From Castor canadensis (Eukaryota; Chordata; Mammalia; Rodentia; Castoridae): a DNA stretch of 64,000 nucleotides. Position numbers and translations under genes: made by a program. Under the pieces are notes generated by a model. The model was not told the DNA's origin, did not search any database, and worked only from the letters and a program-made list of their open reading frames with translations. Shown piece after piece: positions 37,326 to 49,686 of this stretch; positions within the stretch are counted from its first letter, which is position 1; the number at the start of each line of letters is the position of its first letter. Location of the stretch: positions 58,374,501 to 58,438,500 of the forward strand of contig NC_133394.1 in NCBI RefSeq assembly GCF_047511655.1. Direction: 5' to 3'.

Positions 37326-37809
37326 GGTTCCATTTTTCTTCTTACCAAAGCTTATATTATCATGTACACACATCTTCCTCTCTTATCACCATCTACTTTT
37401 CCCTATCTCATCCATTGTAGCATCTCAAGTTCAGTGATATTTTGATCTCCTAGAATCAACAAATTGATATTGGGAGATTTTTACTGCTTATCTTACCCTC
37501 AAGTCTTATTACCCATCTTAAATTTCAAGTCCAGTAATCCTTATCACTTCTAAAATAAATACCCGAGATTCCTTATCTATCTTCTCTTTAATTGTAATCT
37601 TTTGACAAAATACTGAATCTGATTATATCTCTCTTTTTAATCTTTAACTTTTTGAATGCAGCTGATTGTAGCAGGTGAAATTCTCACACTATTTTCACTT
37701 GAAACTCATGAGTGATAGCTACATTTTCCTGTGTATTTACTATACAATTGTCCTACATGATTTATCTGAAACTTCTCCTGTCTCTTCAAATGCTCAAAAT
37801 TTTCACTTA

Positions 37810-37884
37810 TGGGTGTGGCTCATGTGGTAGAGCACCTGTCTAGCAAGTGTGAGGCCCTGAGCTCAAACCCCAGTACTGCCCCAA
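37810..37884 (+). mobile_element. ID-type tRNA-derived SINE
   Basis: gggtgtggctcatgtggtag is an A-box region and agctcaaaccccagt is a B-box region. The middle agcacctgtctagcaagtgt is typical of ID elements. The tail is short and A-poor, which suggests it may be the right half of a two-part SINE. Confidence 0.8.
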
Positions 37885-37896
37885 AATTTAAGTTAT

Positions 37897-37999
37897 GGGT
37901 TGGGGTTGTAGCTCAGTGACATAGCATTTTGCTAGCATGCATGAGACCCTGGGGTCAATCCCCAGCATGGCAAAAAATATAAATAAATATAAATAAATC
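37897..37999 (+). mobile_element. ID SINE with A-rich tail
   Basis: ggggttgtagctcagtgaca holds the A box and ggggtcaatccccagcatgg holds the B box, followed by an (AAAT)n-like tail to about 37999. It starts 12 bases after another ID-type copy in the same orientation. It is a SINE derived from a tRNA-like gene, not a functional tRNA: there is no complete cloverleaf or anticodon arm. Confidence 0.85.
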
Positions 38000-38013
38000 A
38001 GTATTTTCTTCCA

Positions 38014-38485
38014 GGAAGTAGATAGCATCAGAAGAGACCATCCACTAACTCCCACCATCTTATCTACTATCCACACATGCACTGCCTTCCCTTTTATTGC
38101 AAGAGAGAAACTTTTTGCATTGCTATCAAAGGCTAAGTCCTCCATTCATCAATAGATCATTTCCTCCCCTTCTCTCTTACCCCAGGACATCACTCCACTT
38201 AATTTTCTTATTCCTCCCCTATATCATAATTTTCCTTCTCAATTTAGTCTTTCCTCTGAGTCTTCAAATATACTGCTATAGACCATCTTAAAAGAATAAA
38301 TATGTTTTGTCCATGCTCCACTTAGAATTCTAGTTTCGTTTCCGTAATCAAAACAACTTCTCAACAGTGCTATCTGTCTTCAAATTCTCAAATGTATCTT
38401 CTACTCTTAATTTCAGTCAAAATGGACTTTTAAAAGCTATTACCCAACAAAAATTGTTATTCTTAATGTCACACATGACCTGTAG
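38014..38485 (+). mobile_element. L2 LINE remnant, left part
   Basis: C/T-rich, G-poor strand whose phrases follow L2 coding sequence, for example aatttcagtcaaaatggac and taatgtcacacatgacctgt near 38410-38472 (L2: caatcaggcttt, caccaatgacctcc). It is cut by the reverse L1 that follows and resumes at about 39986. Confidence 0.55.
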
Positions 38486-39985
38486 TATGTCCTTATATAT
38501 ATATGTGTTTACATAATTTGCATCATATACATCCTCCTACCTCTTTCCCTGCCACCTCTCACTGGTGCCAACTCCCACACTCCCCTGGGCAAAACATGTA
38601 CTTCCCTCTTGTTCTCCAATTTTGTAGAATAAAAAACATAAAAGATAAAAGGAAAAACATGGAATTTTCACTACTTTGAGCTAACAGTAGCTACACAAGG
38701 GAGAGTCCTTGTGTTGTTTCCATGCATATATGTATTACAACCCCAATTGTTTCATCTTGACAAGTCCTCTTCACTCCTCTTTAGTCCCCTTCCCATGGTG
38801 GACCCAGCCAGTTTAACATTTCTATATTCTTTCCTGTACAGTGAGCACATCAACCAGATACAAGTTTTGGTTTCTTTCCCTTGCACTATTCCCCCTGTGG
38901 GCAACTTCCTCTTAGTGACCTGTGTCCCATAATATTTCTGCATTTGTTTTATGTCTATAATCTGCAAATGAGGGAGAACATGTGACTTTTGGTCTTGTGA
39001 GCCTGACTAACTTCACATAAGATGATGTTCTCCAGTTCCATCCATATGACAAAATTTCATTCTTTGTGGCTAATAGTCCATTGGGTATAAATGCCACATA
39101 TTCTCAATCCATTAATCAACAGTGGGGCATCTTGACTGTTTCCATGGCTTAGCTATTGTGAATAGTGCTGCAATAAACATGGGTGTGCAAGTGCCTTTGT
39201 TATAACCTGACTCACATTCCTTTGTGTAGAATTGCTAGATCATATGGCAGATCTATTTTTAGTTCTTTAAGGAGCCTCTGTACTGTTTTCTGTAGATCAT
39301 ATGGCAGATCTATTTTTAGTTCTTTAAGGAGCCTCTGTACTGTTTTCTGTAGTGGTTGTATGACCTTACATTGTATAGCAGTATATGAGAATTTCTTTTT
39401 CCCTGCATCCTCACCAACACTTGTTGCTGCTGGTATTCTTGATGGTATTCTATTCTAACAGGAGTGAGGTGGAATCTTAGTGTGGTTTTGATTTGCATTT
39501 CCTTTATGTCCAGGGATGGTGTGCATTTTTTCTTTTATTGTTTGGCCATTTGGACTTCATCCTTTGAAAAAATTCTGTTCACTTCAGTTGCCCATTTCTT
39601 TATTGGGTCATTGATTTTTTTGGGAGTTTAGTTTCTTGAGCTCCCTGTATATTCTGGTTATCAGTCCCTTGTCTGATATATAGCTAGCAAAGGTTTTCTC
39701 TCATTCTGTGGGTGGCCTCTTCAATTTAGAGACAAGTTTTTTTTGTTGTGCAGAAGCTTTCTAATTTCATGTAGTCCCATTTGTCAGTCTTAGTTGCTGA
39801 GCCACATGAGTTCAACTGAGGAAGTACTTGCCTATGCCTGTTGCTTCCAATGTATTTCATGCTCTTTCTTGTACTAGCTTCAAGGTTTCAGGTATGATAT
39901 TAAGGCCCTTAATTCACGTTCAGTGGATACTTGTACAGGTTGACAAACATGGACACAGTTTCAGTTTTCTGTTGGCAGATAGCTT
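38486..39985 (-). mobile_element. L1 fragment inserted in L2, reverse
   Basis: The 3' UTR at 38490-38940 is followed by the ORF2 C-terminal region to about 39985, all on the minus strand. It ends at the same kind of point as the copy at 5820-7520 (cagttttctg, cagatagc). It has many stops and one 57-bp tandem duplication. No clear target-site duplication was found. The plus frame at 39183-39458 is antisense and shows the duplicated block twice. Confidence 0.85.
39236..39349 (-). repeat. 57-bp exact tandem duplication inside L1
   Basis: Units 39236-39292 and 39293-39349 are identical, each starting tagatcatatggcagatc and ending actgttttctg. Other L1 copies in this window have a single unit here (for example 6734-6791). 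The lack of any difference means the duplication is younger than the surrounding decay. It could also be an assembly error. Confidence 0.95.
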
Positions 39986-40560
39986 AATTCTTCTTTCTTA
40001 ATCTCCTTATCATGGTCCTTCTTCAATTTTCTGAAATGGAAATTGTGGAGAAACTTGAAACTTTGTCATCGGATCTCTTCTTTTCTGCAAAATTACTCTC
40101 ATGAAGAGTGAGTTCATTTACTTTCTTGGTTTATGCAGTAAATGTGCTGAAAAATTACAACCTTTTATTCTTCCTGGTTTTTTCTCTGAACTCTAGATGA
40201 CTGTACTCAATGGTCTCCTGACAATTCTATTTTGGGGCCTAACAGGTATCTTAAATTGAACATGTCCAAAATAGAAGGACTCACTTTCTTCTCAAATCCA
40301 GCCCCAACCATAGTCCTCCTCATCTCAATTTAGGTAGTTTATTCTCCACTTACTCAAAGTCAAAAGCATTCAGGTCATCCTCAATGTCTCTCTTTTTCTT
40401 ACACTTATACATGCAATTTGCCAACAAATACATTTTGTTCTACTTACAAAACAAAGCCAGATTCCAGACCAAACAATTTACGCCACTTCACCCAATAAAA
40501 TCCACTTGCATTACCTCCTCTTTATTAGCACAAAATCTGGTTACCAAAAATAAACAAGTA
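39986..40560 (+). mobile_element. L2 LINE remnant, right part
   Basis: ggcctaacaggtatcttaaa, ttgaacatgtccaaaataga, catcctcaatgtctctctt and ttgccaacaaatacattttg follow L2 coding sequence in order (aggcatctcaaacttaacatgtccaaaac, gtcatccttgactcctctctt). With 38014-38485 it makes one L2 split by the reverse L1. Confidence 0.65.
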
Positions 40561-41539
40561 TACCTTTGTTTAAAGTCATAATTGTGGAGCCTACAAGTGG
40601 TGAGGATGGAATGTATTTAGAATGTGTGTGAAATTATTACCTGTTGCAACTCCTTTTCTCATGCATTTAAATATATCCAGAAATGTAGATACAAATCCAA
40701 AACTGTAAAAGGAGGTAAACTGTGTTTCAAAATTGCAACATGTGTTTGAGACTATAGCTCTAAAACATCAGTACAGAGCTAAACCATATCAGTTTACCAA
40801 TGAGGAATGTCAAATGCTGGCTTTACCAAAACACTACCAAAATAACCTATTGATGGGACAAGTATGAATTTATTGCTTATCTGGTAAGGTAAGACACTAC
40901 TTTGACAAAATAATTCTCATCTCAAAGGCAAAGAATGGATATTCATGAGGTATGTGTGGTCATTCAATGTGGGAACAAGTAGGACATGATTAGCATGGGG
41001 TGAAAATCATGATGACATAGTTTAAGGTGGTTAAAAACAGCAGGGTAAGCAGTTTGAGAGAAGGATTTCAAAGAATATTACAAAGGAAAAGTCAACTGAC
41101 ATTACCTCTTTTCAAGTCTATTATGTTGATGTCTCTTGTGAAGGCACTAAACAGATAATAAAATCACTTGTAGTTCTTTTTATTTAATTGGAATTAATTA
41201 CCTAGACTATTAAGTGCTACTGTGGTGTAGACAGTAAACTGTGCGCAGAAGGTTGTAAGTCCTCTGGAAACAGGCTCACATATATTAGGATCCAAGGTCC
41301 AGTTGGTTGCAGAATCAGATTCAGGAATCCAAGTCTTCTGAAACATTACATTGAGATTCATTCTCCTACAGTATATTCTTAATTGCATTCTCATACACAG
41401 AAGAGACTATATGATATACAATATCAAGGTTAGTTGGTTACAAAGAAAAAGTAAGTATGGATATGGGAAACAATCAGTTGTGAGAGAGACTATAGAGAGG
41501 ACTGGAGTGAATTGACATTGAATAAGGATAATTGCATTG
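40561..41539. other. No gene seen
   Basis: Single-copy in appearance. The minus frame at 41194-41394 has no recognisable features. Confidence 0.5.
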
Positions 41540-41552
41540 AAGAAAATATTGA

Positions 41553-41956
41553 GGCATATCATCATTTAAACAAGTACAGAAACTAGAGAAAGAATATTGA
41601 AGGCTGTAGGAGAGAAAAATCAAATAACATACAAAGGTAAACCTATCCAAGTCACAGCAGACTTCTCAACAGAAACATTAAAAGCAAGAAGAGCTTGGGG
41701 TGAGATCTTCTGGGCACTGAATGAAAATAACTTCAACCCCAGGATACTCTACCCAGCAAAACTATTATTCAAACTAGATGGAGCAATAAAAGTCTTCCAC
41801 GATAAGCAGAAACTAAAACAATATGTGACCACAAAGCTGCCACTACAAAAGATTCTTCAAGGGATTCTGCACACAGAAAGTGAAACCCAACATAACCATG
41901 AAAGGGCAGGCAGCACTAAACTACAGGAAAAGAAAAAGCAAGAAAGTAGACAGTAA
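41553..41956 (+). pseudogene. L1 ORF1 C-terminal remnant
   Basis: The frame read from about 41582 encodes the last part of the ORF1 RNA-binding protein: the end of the RRM (residues ERILKA region), the C-terminal domain with ADFSTETLKARRAW, and the tail to the natural stop at 41954-41956. The N-terminal half, coiled coil and most of the RRM are missing because the insertion is 5'-truncated. It matches the intact ORF1 at 51950-52323 closely. It has no promoter of its own and is not expected to make a functional protein. Confidence 0.9.
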
Positions 41957-42006
41957 CCTCAACTTAGGTACACACAATCAAACCTTCAAACAACTAAGAC
42001 AACTAA

Positions 42007-45000
42007 ATGACAGGAATCACCACATACCTATCAGTACTAACACTTAATGGACTTAATTCCCCCAACAAAAGGCACTGTTTGAAGAATTTGATTAAAAAGG
42101 AAGATCCACCAATTTGTTGCTTACAGGAGATCCATCTCACTAACAGAAATAAGCACAGGATTAGGATGAAAGGCTGGAAGCAGATTTACCAAGCCAATGG
42201 CCCCTGAAAACAGGCAGGAGTAGCAATACTTATTTCTGGCAAAGCAGACTTCAAACCTACATTGATCAAGGGAGATAAAGAAGGACAATCCATACTACTA
42301 AAAGGGGAAATAGACCAAAAGGAAATAGCAATTATCAACCTATATGCACCCAATGTAAATGCACCCAGTTTCATCAAACATACCCTGAAGGACCGAAAAG
42401 CATATATTAACTCCAACACAGTGGTTGTGGGAGACTTTAACACCCCATTATCATCAAAAGATAGGTCATCCAAACAAAAAATCAATAAAGAAATCCTAGA
42501 TCTAAAATATACAATAGATCAAATGCACCTACTTGATGTCTTCAGAACATTTCATTCAACAACTTCTACACAATATACATTCTTCTCAGCAGCCCATGGA
42601 ACCTTCTCCAAAACAGAGCATATCCTAGGGCACAAAGCAAGCCTCAGCAAATATAAGAAAATAGAAATTATACCATGCATTCTATCTGATCACATGCAAT
42701 AAAACAAGAACTCAACAACAAAAGTAAAGACAAAAAACACGCAAACAGCTAGAAACTGAATAACTCATTGCTTAATGAACAATGGGTCATTGATGAAATA
42801 AAAGAGGCAATTAAAAAGTTCCTGGAAGTCAATGAAAATGAAAACACAACCTACTAGAACCTATGGGACACAGCAAAGGCAGTCCTGAGAGGAAAGTTTA
42901 TAGCCATGAGTGCATGTATTAAAAAGACTGAAAGATCCCAAATCAATGACCTAATGATACATCTCAAACTCCTAGAAAAACAAGAACAAGCAAATCCAAA
43001 ACAAATAGGAGAGAAATAATAAAAATAAGAGCTGAAATCAATGAAATAGAAACCAAAAAAACCATACAAGGAATTAATGAAACAAAAAGTTGAATCTTTG
43101 AAAAAATAAACAAAATCGATAGACCCCTGGCAAACCTGACTAAAATGAGGAGAGAAAAAATCCAAATTAGTAGAATCAGAAATGCAAAAGGGGAGATAAC
43201 AACAAACACCATGGAAGTCCAGGAAATCATCAGAGACTACTTCGAGAACCTATATTCAAATAAATTTGAAAATCTTAAAGAAATGGACAGATTTCAAGAT
43301 ACATATGATCATCCAAAACTGAACCAAGAGGAAATTAATCACCTGAATAGATCTATAACACAAAATGAAATTGAAGCAGCAATCAAGAGTCTCCCTAAAA
43401 AGAAAAGTCCAGGACCTGATGGATTCTCTGCTGAATCCTATCAGAGCTTTGAAGAAGAACTGATACCAATCCTCCTTAAACTGTTCCATGAAATAGAAAG
43501 AGAAGGAAAACTGCCAAACACATTTTATGAAGCCAGTATTACACTTATCCCAAAACCAGGCAAAGACACCTCCAAAAAGGAGAACTATAGGCCAATCTCC
43601 TTAATGAACATTGATGCAAAAATCCTCAACAAAATAATGGCAAACCGAATTCAACAACACATCAAAAAGATTATTCACGACGACCAAGTAGGCTTCATCC
43701 CAGGGATGCAGAGGTGGTTCAACATACAAAAATCAATAAATGTAATAAACCACATTAACAGAAGCAAAGACAAAAACCACTTGATCATCTCAATAGATGC
43801 AGAAAAAGCCTTTGATAAGATCCAACACCATTTCATGATAAAAGCTCTAAGAAAACTAGGAATAGAAGGAAAGTACCTCAACATTATAAAAGCTATATAT
43901 GACAAACCTACAGCCAGCATTATACTTAATGGAGAAAAACTGAAACCATTCCCTCTAAAATCAGGAACCAGACAAGGATGCCCACTATCTCCACTCCTAT
44001 TCAACATAGTACTGGAATTCCTAGCCAGAGCAATTAGGCAAGAAGAGGAATAAAAGGAATACAAATAGGTAAAGAAACTGTCAAAATATCCCTATTTGCA
44101 GATGACATGATCCTATACCTTAAAGACCCAAAAAACTCTACTCAGAACCTTCTAGACATCATCAATAGCTATAGCAAGGTAGCAGTATATAAAATCAACA
44201 TAGAAAAATCATTAGCATTTCTATACACTAACAATGAGCAAACTGAAAGAATGTATGAAAACAATTCCATTTACAATAGCCTCAAAAAAAATCAAATACC
44301 TAGGTGTAAACCTAACAAAAAATGTGAAAAACCTCTACAAGGAAAACTATACACTTCTGAAGAAAGAGTTTGAGGAAGACTATACAAAGTGGAGAGATCT
44401 CCCATGCTCATGGATTGGTAGAATCAACATAGTAAAAATGTCTATACTGCCAAAAGTAATCTACATGTTTAATGCAATTCCCATCAAAATTCCAATGACA
44501 TTCATTAAAGAGATTGCAAAATCTACCGTTAAGTTTATACGGAAACACAAGAGGCCACCAATAGCCAAGGCAATACTCAGTCAAAAGAACAATGCTGGAG
44601 GTATCACAATACCCAACTTCAAACTGTATTCCAAAGCAACAACAATAAAAACAGCATGGTACTGGCACAAAAACGACGTGAAGACCAGTGGAACAGAATA
44701 GAGGACCCAGATACGAAGCCACACAACTATAACCAACTTATCTTTGACAAAGGCGCTAAAAATATACGATGGAGAAAGACAGCCTCTTCGACAAAAACTG
44801 ATGGGAAAACTGGTTAGCAGTCTGCAAAAAACTGAAACTAGATCCATGTATATCATGCTATACCAATATTAACTCAGAATGGATCAAGGATCTTAATATC
44901 AGACCACAAACTCTAAAGTTGATACAGGAAAGGGTAGGAAATACTCTGGAATTAATGGGTATAGGTAAGAACTTTCTCAATGGAACCCCAGCAGCACAGC

Positions 45001-45825
45001 AACTAAGAGATAGCATAGATAAATGGGACCTCATAAAACTAAAAAGCTTCTGCTCAACAAAAGAAATGGTATCTAAATTGAAGAGAACACAGAGAGAGTG
45101 TGAGAAAATATTTGCCAGCTACACATCAGGCAAAGGACTGATAATGAGAATATATAGGGAAATTAAAAGACTAAATTCTCCCAAAATTAATGAACCAATA
45201 AAGAAATGGGCAAGTGAACTAAACAGAACTTTCTCAAAAGAAGAAATTCAAATGGCCAAAAAACACATGAAAAAATGCTCACCATCTCTAGCCATAAAGG
45301 AAATGCAAATTAAAACCACACTAAGATTCCACCTTAACCCTGTTAGAATAGCCATCATTAGCAACACCACTAACAACAGGTGTTGGCGAGGATGTGGGGA
45401 AAAAGGAACCCTCTTACGCTGTTGGTGGGAATGTAAACTAGTACAACCACTCTGGAAAAAAATTTGAGAGGCTACTTAAAAAGCTAACCATTGATCTACC
45501 ATATGATCCAGCAATACCACTCTTGGGGATATACCCAAAGACTGTGAAACAGGTTACTGCAGAGGCACCTGCACACCCATGTTTATTGTGGCACTATTCA
45601 CAATAGCCAAGTTATGGAAACAGCCAAGATGCCGCACTACTGATGAATGGATCAAGAAAATGTGGTATTTAGACACAATGGAGTTTTATGCAGCCATGAA
45701 GAAGAACGAAATGTAATCATTCACAGGTGAATGGATGGAATTGGAGAACATCATTCTGAGTGAGGTTAGCCTGGCCCAAAAAACCAAAAATCGTATGGTC
45801 TCCCTCATATGCGGACCTTAGATCA
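42007..45825 (+). pseudogene. L1 ORF2 pseudogene (endonuclease-reverse transcriptase)
   Basis: This is the full span of ORF2 but broken many times. Compared with the young copy at 52374: a 6-base deletion removes V-N from the TLNVNG motif near 42051; CGA has become TGA at 42205-42207; one A is lost in SDHN near 42692; a TAG appears at 42855; and TGG has become TGA near 43094. The largest open part, 43145-44053, holds the reverse-transcriptase fingers and palm ([54 protein letters not shown]). A frameshift then precedes the FADD active-site motif at 44095-44106. The C-terminal part 44919-45467 holds the cysteine motif, read CWRGC through WWEC, with arginine in place of the usual histidine. The copy is dead. 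Confidence 0.93.
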
Positions 45826-46195
45826 AGGGCAAACACAACAAGGGGATTGGACTTTGATCACATGATAAAGTGAGAGCACACAAGGGAGGGGTGGGGATAG
45901 GTAAGACATCTAAAAAACTAGATAGCATTCGTTGCCCTCCATGCAGAGAAACTAAAGCAGATACCTTAAAGTAACTAAGGCCAATAGAAGGGGACCAGGA
46001 ACTAGAGAAAAGGTTAGATCAAGAAGAACTAACCTAGAAGGTAACACACATGCACAGGAAATCAATGTGAGTCAACTCCCTGTATAGCTCTCCTTATCTC
46101 AACCAGCAAAACCCCTTGGTCCTTCCTATTATTGCTTATACTCTCTCTTCAACAAAATTAGAGATAATAGCAAAATAGTTTCTACCGGGTATCAA

Positions 46196-46255
46196 GGGGT
46201 TGGGGGGCAGAGGAAGGGGGTGGGGGGTAAGAGAGGGAGTGCAGGGAAGGGGGAG
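46196..46255 (+). other. G-rich tract of the L1 3' UTR
   Basis: Runs of 4, 6, 5, 6, 3, 3 and 5 guanines lie within 60 bases. Such tracts are a known feature of mammalian L1 3' UTRs and can form G-quadruplexes. The complementary C-rich tract is at 5875-5935 in the reverse L1. Confidence 0.8.
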
Positions 46256-46305
46256 AAATGACCCAAACATTGTATGCACATATGAATAAAAAAAGAAAAT
46301 ATTGA

Positions 46306-47451
46306 AATCATGATCCTACAGCAAAATATGTGACTGCAAACTTATGGATATCCTATACATCAGTCAAATATGTTACTTCATGTGCATACCTCTACACTTT
46401 AACGTGTGTAGATTGCAAAAAAATGACAAAAACTATGCCTTTTAAATTATACATTTATCAAGGAAAAATCTATTCAAAAGAACATATATATATATCCTAT
46501 GCATTAAGGTAAACACTTTTTGAAAACCTCTTTGATTTGATAAAAATGAATGCAAAATAATAATTATTCATACATATTCACAAACATTAATTGTTACCTT
46601 TATCCTAATGTTAATAAATGACAAACATTTTTCTGGAACATACATTTTTAATAGGTATTTTATTTTTGTATATTTTTGGAAATTACCTGACATGATCTTT
46701 ACAGTTGCATTTTTAAATGAACACATTCTAATTATTCACAGCTTCAATGATCTCATCCTTTCAGGACCACATTATTTTAGAGAATATTCTGTCTGTGGAT
46801 GTTAGCAGGCCTTCTATATACATGATCTCTATTTCATTTTTTAAGTGAAGTGTATAATATATTGAGGTATGTATTTGGCTTATTTCAGAGTACTTTTGCT
46901 TCAAAACTTCTTCTTTAAGACAAGCTTTCTCTACTTGAGATAATTTTAACTGTGTCTAAGCATGCTATAAAATGGTAGAACACAATTTTATCCCATTCCA
47001 ATATAGAACAAAAATTGGCTAATGAAATGAAAACTACAAACTTCTTCCTGCAATTCACGATATTCCAAAGAATAATTACATAATATTAAGATTAATTTTA
47101 TTAATCCTTTTAGAACACATAATTTATGTATCACCACTGTTGCCTTTATAGATTTCAATTTCAATGTTTTTTCTATTTGCAATTTTTGATGTTAATAATT
47201 ATGTCAATAAATCTTGAATATGAGGACTTTTAGCCATCTATTTTGGACTAGTTTATCAAAGTTTTCTACATACATTAAGAAAGGAATTAAACAATATGTG
47301 TAGAAATGATTCATTTAAAAATTTCCTATCATTAAAGGATATTTAGATTCATTTATCAATTACTAGTTCTTAAAAGGCCAGAACATTTCTAAATTATGAC
47401 TACTGATTAGAGGCAGTAAAGAAAGCACATATTGCTCTACCTACACATATG
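46306..47451. other. No gene seen
   Basis: AT-rich single-copy DNA. Frames at 46330-46805 show no recognisable features. Confidence 0.5.
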
Positions 47452-47500
<49 letters not shown>

Positions 47501-47501
47501 T
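47452..47501 (+). repeat. (GATA)n microsatellite
   Basis: About twelve uninterrupted TAGA/GATA units. Likely polymorphic. Confidence 0.98.
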
Positions 47502-49650
47502 ATGTACATATACATTCCCTATTAGCTTTATTTTTTCTTTTTTAATTTACATTAAAACTAAAACAAAAATTTTAAAACTCGCAGGAATGTTTCTTGCATG
47601 GTTTTTCTCCTCAGTCATGGCCTACAGGACTCTGAGAAGTTGTAGAAATGTGTAGGCACAGACTCTAGGTCCAGCTTCTTTTCAACATTGTGGAAAGGGA
47701 CTATCCATTATGGGTCAGAGCCCAGGGAGAGTGACCTCTCTGGGTATTCAGTTGGATTAGCTTTTTTACAAAAACACAATAGTTCAATCACTCCAGCTGT
47801 GAACTTTCATAAATGTTTTAAGAATACAAAACATCATTTTCTCTTGTGCCTCTTGCATTGGAAAAAAAAGAGTTTGTTTGGAATCAGTCTTGAGTAATGT
47901 ATGTCCTGCAATTAACTTCAGGTACATTTCAATTCAATCTTTAACTTGTTTAGTTAAGATGATGTTTTCACCGTGATGCTTTGCTCTGCCACAATTTGCA
48001 CTTTTAATTTGCAAAATTGACTATTTTTATCATCAGTACTGAGATTTAATCAGTTTTCCAAAATAACAGTTACAATGATGTCAAATGACATGTTACCTTC
48101 CAGTAATTTTGTTGTGATTACAGGAATTGGTAGAAAAGGATTCATACTGTCATTGACTATAAGCTTTCTGATTTATATTTTAAATATCTGAAGGCATTAT
48201 CTTCAAGTGATATATTCATCCTTTTGAGATAGATTTCTTCTAAAGGGTAATAGTAATATCTCTTCACTTTATATACAGATGAGAGAAAATATAGTTGGAA
48301 AGCATAAAGTTTAATTTAGAAGAAGACATGATCTAAATGAACATTCATACTTCATTCGTTATGTAAGCGCTCTCTGGAGGTCTGTATGATAAATTATCAT
48401 TGTGGGTACCTTGTAATTAAACTAACTATAGAATTTAAAGAGATCTTAGAGCTTATTTAGTAGATTTCCAGCTAAGTGGAAAAATTAGGAAATTGTTCCA
48501 TTTATTCTACTGTAGGTATTACCTGATCATTTTTGTATTTAATGTGGTATAGATATATAGTGAATCTGGGTTCGTGTTATTCAAAATGCATTTTGTGGTT
48601 CATTGTGTGTCTTTATATGGATAGAGTTAGGTCAAGATTTCAGTATAGAATGAAATGGAATAGAATAGAATAAAATTAAAACATAAGTCAAATGCTTCAT
48701 GTTTAGTTGTAGTAGCAAACATTTTATGAAACTTTTGTTTCAGGTGTGTGTGTATTTTGTGTATTTTGTGGGTCAACAAAAATTTGACAGTGTGTAGTCT
48801 AGATTGTGATTTTGTAACATTGTTCTGACAAACTCTACAGTCCCTTATTTTCACACCAGAAAAAACAACTTGGATAATTCCTAAAGAATTCTATAATTAT
48901 GTGTACAGAAATTAATATTTCAAAGCCTCTGTCATTTTCCTAACACATTTCAATGGTATACAACATCTTCACGGGCAGGTGTCAAATTTTGATTTCCGCC
49001 AAAATCGTACTAACTTTACAGATAGAAATGATGAATGTATGATTCTTATCTCATCCATATTTTGCCAGGTACATTATAGAGCATAGGGTCTTAAGAGATC
49101 ATCCAGCTTATAGAATAAGATGACAGAACAACCTCTAGAAAGATTCATTCAGAAAAACTGTTTGGTACAGTAGAAAAACTATGAGCTAAGTCTTGGTGAT
49201 TCCGATTGCTGATCCTAGATTTTCTGCTTATGTTTCAACATTCTAACCTTAGGATGCAGCTATTGTTATGGTAACTAGTTGTTGTATTATTGTAAGACTT
49301 AAATATCATTATTTATGAGAAGACTCAAATCAGTTAATGAGAAGATCTTTTGTAAGCTCTAAATTACTTCTTAAATAATTTGAAGTTAACAGAATTTTAG
49401 TATTGAATGTATTATGAAAGAAGGCACATTAAAATAGACCTCTGCTAACTGCTTACAAACATGACCTTGGAAATCAGGTTTGGGAAGTAGGATTTTCCAC
49501 ACCTCACCTCAACAGTGAACATGAAAGGGCCAGACACAAAAGTGACTCATGATAGAAGAGTAATTCCTTCCAAGGCAATCCGAAATTGAGATGTGAACCA
49601 GATTGCTCCGAGTGGATAATTGCAAATACACACAAGGATTGTTTGATTAC
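47502..49650. other. No gene seen
   Basis: AT-rich and without a repeat family that I can assign. A possible very old MIR lies near 49160-49250 but is too weak to list. Confidence 0.5.
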
Positions 49651-49674
49651 CATAGTTACTTTGGATTCAGATTC

Positions 49675-49686
49675 CAAGATGGCGGC
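49675..49686 (+). promoter_or_regulatory. YY1-like site at L1 start
   Basis: caagatggcggc lies 11 bases after the L1 start. Human L1 has a YY1 site (core AAGATGGC) at about the same place, where it directs accurate transcription start. The sequence and position match that role. Binding itself is inferred. Confidence 0.75.

Larger units (their letters stand above)
41540..46305 (+). mobile_element. 5'-truncated L1 with 13-bp target-site duplication
   Basis: The direct repeat aagaaaatattga at 41540-41552 and 46293-46305 brackets an L1 that starts inside ORF1 (41553), runs through a decayed ORF2 and ends with a 3' UTR and an A-rich tail at 46286-46294. The target junction ttg/aagaaa resembles the L1 endonuclease preference. 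It is collinear with the young L1 at 51914-53734 over the shared region, apart from small indels. Pseudogenes for both ORFs are listed separately. Confidence 0.92.

Noticed and set aside
37897-37978. Possible tRNA gene (A-box and B-box present)
   Set aside because: No full cloverleaf or anticodon arm, and an A-rich tail follows; it is an ID SINE.
47452-47501. Regular short repeats that might suggest a CRISPR-like array
   Set aside because: A 4-base microsatellite without spacers in a mammalian genome.
49140-49360. Possible MIR remnant
   Set aside because: The match is too weak to separate from chance by eye.
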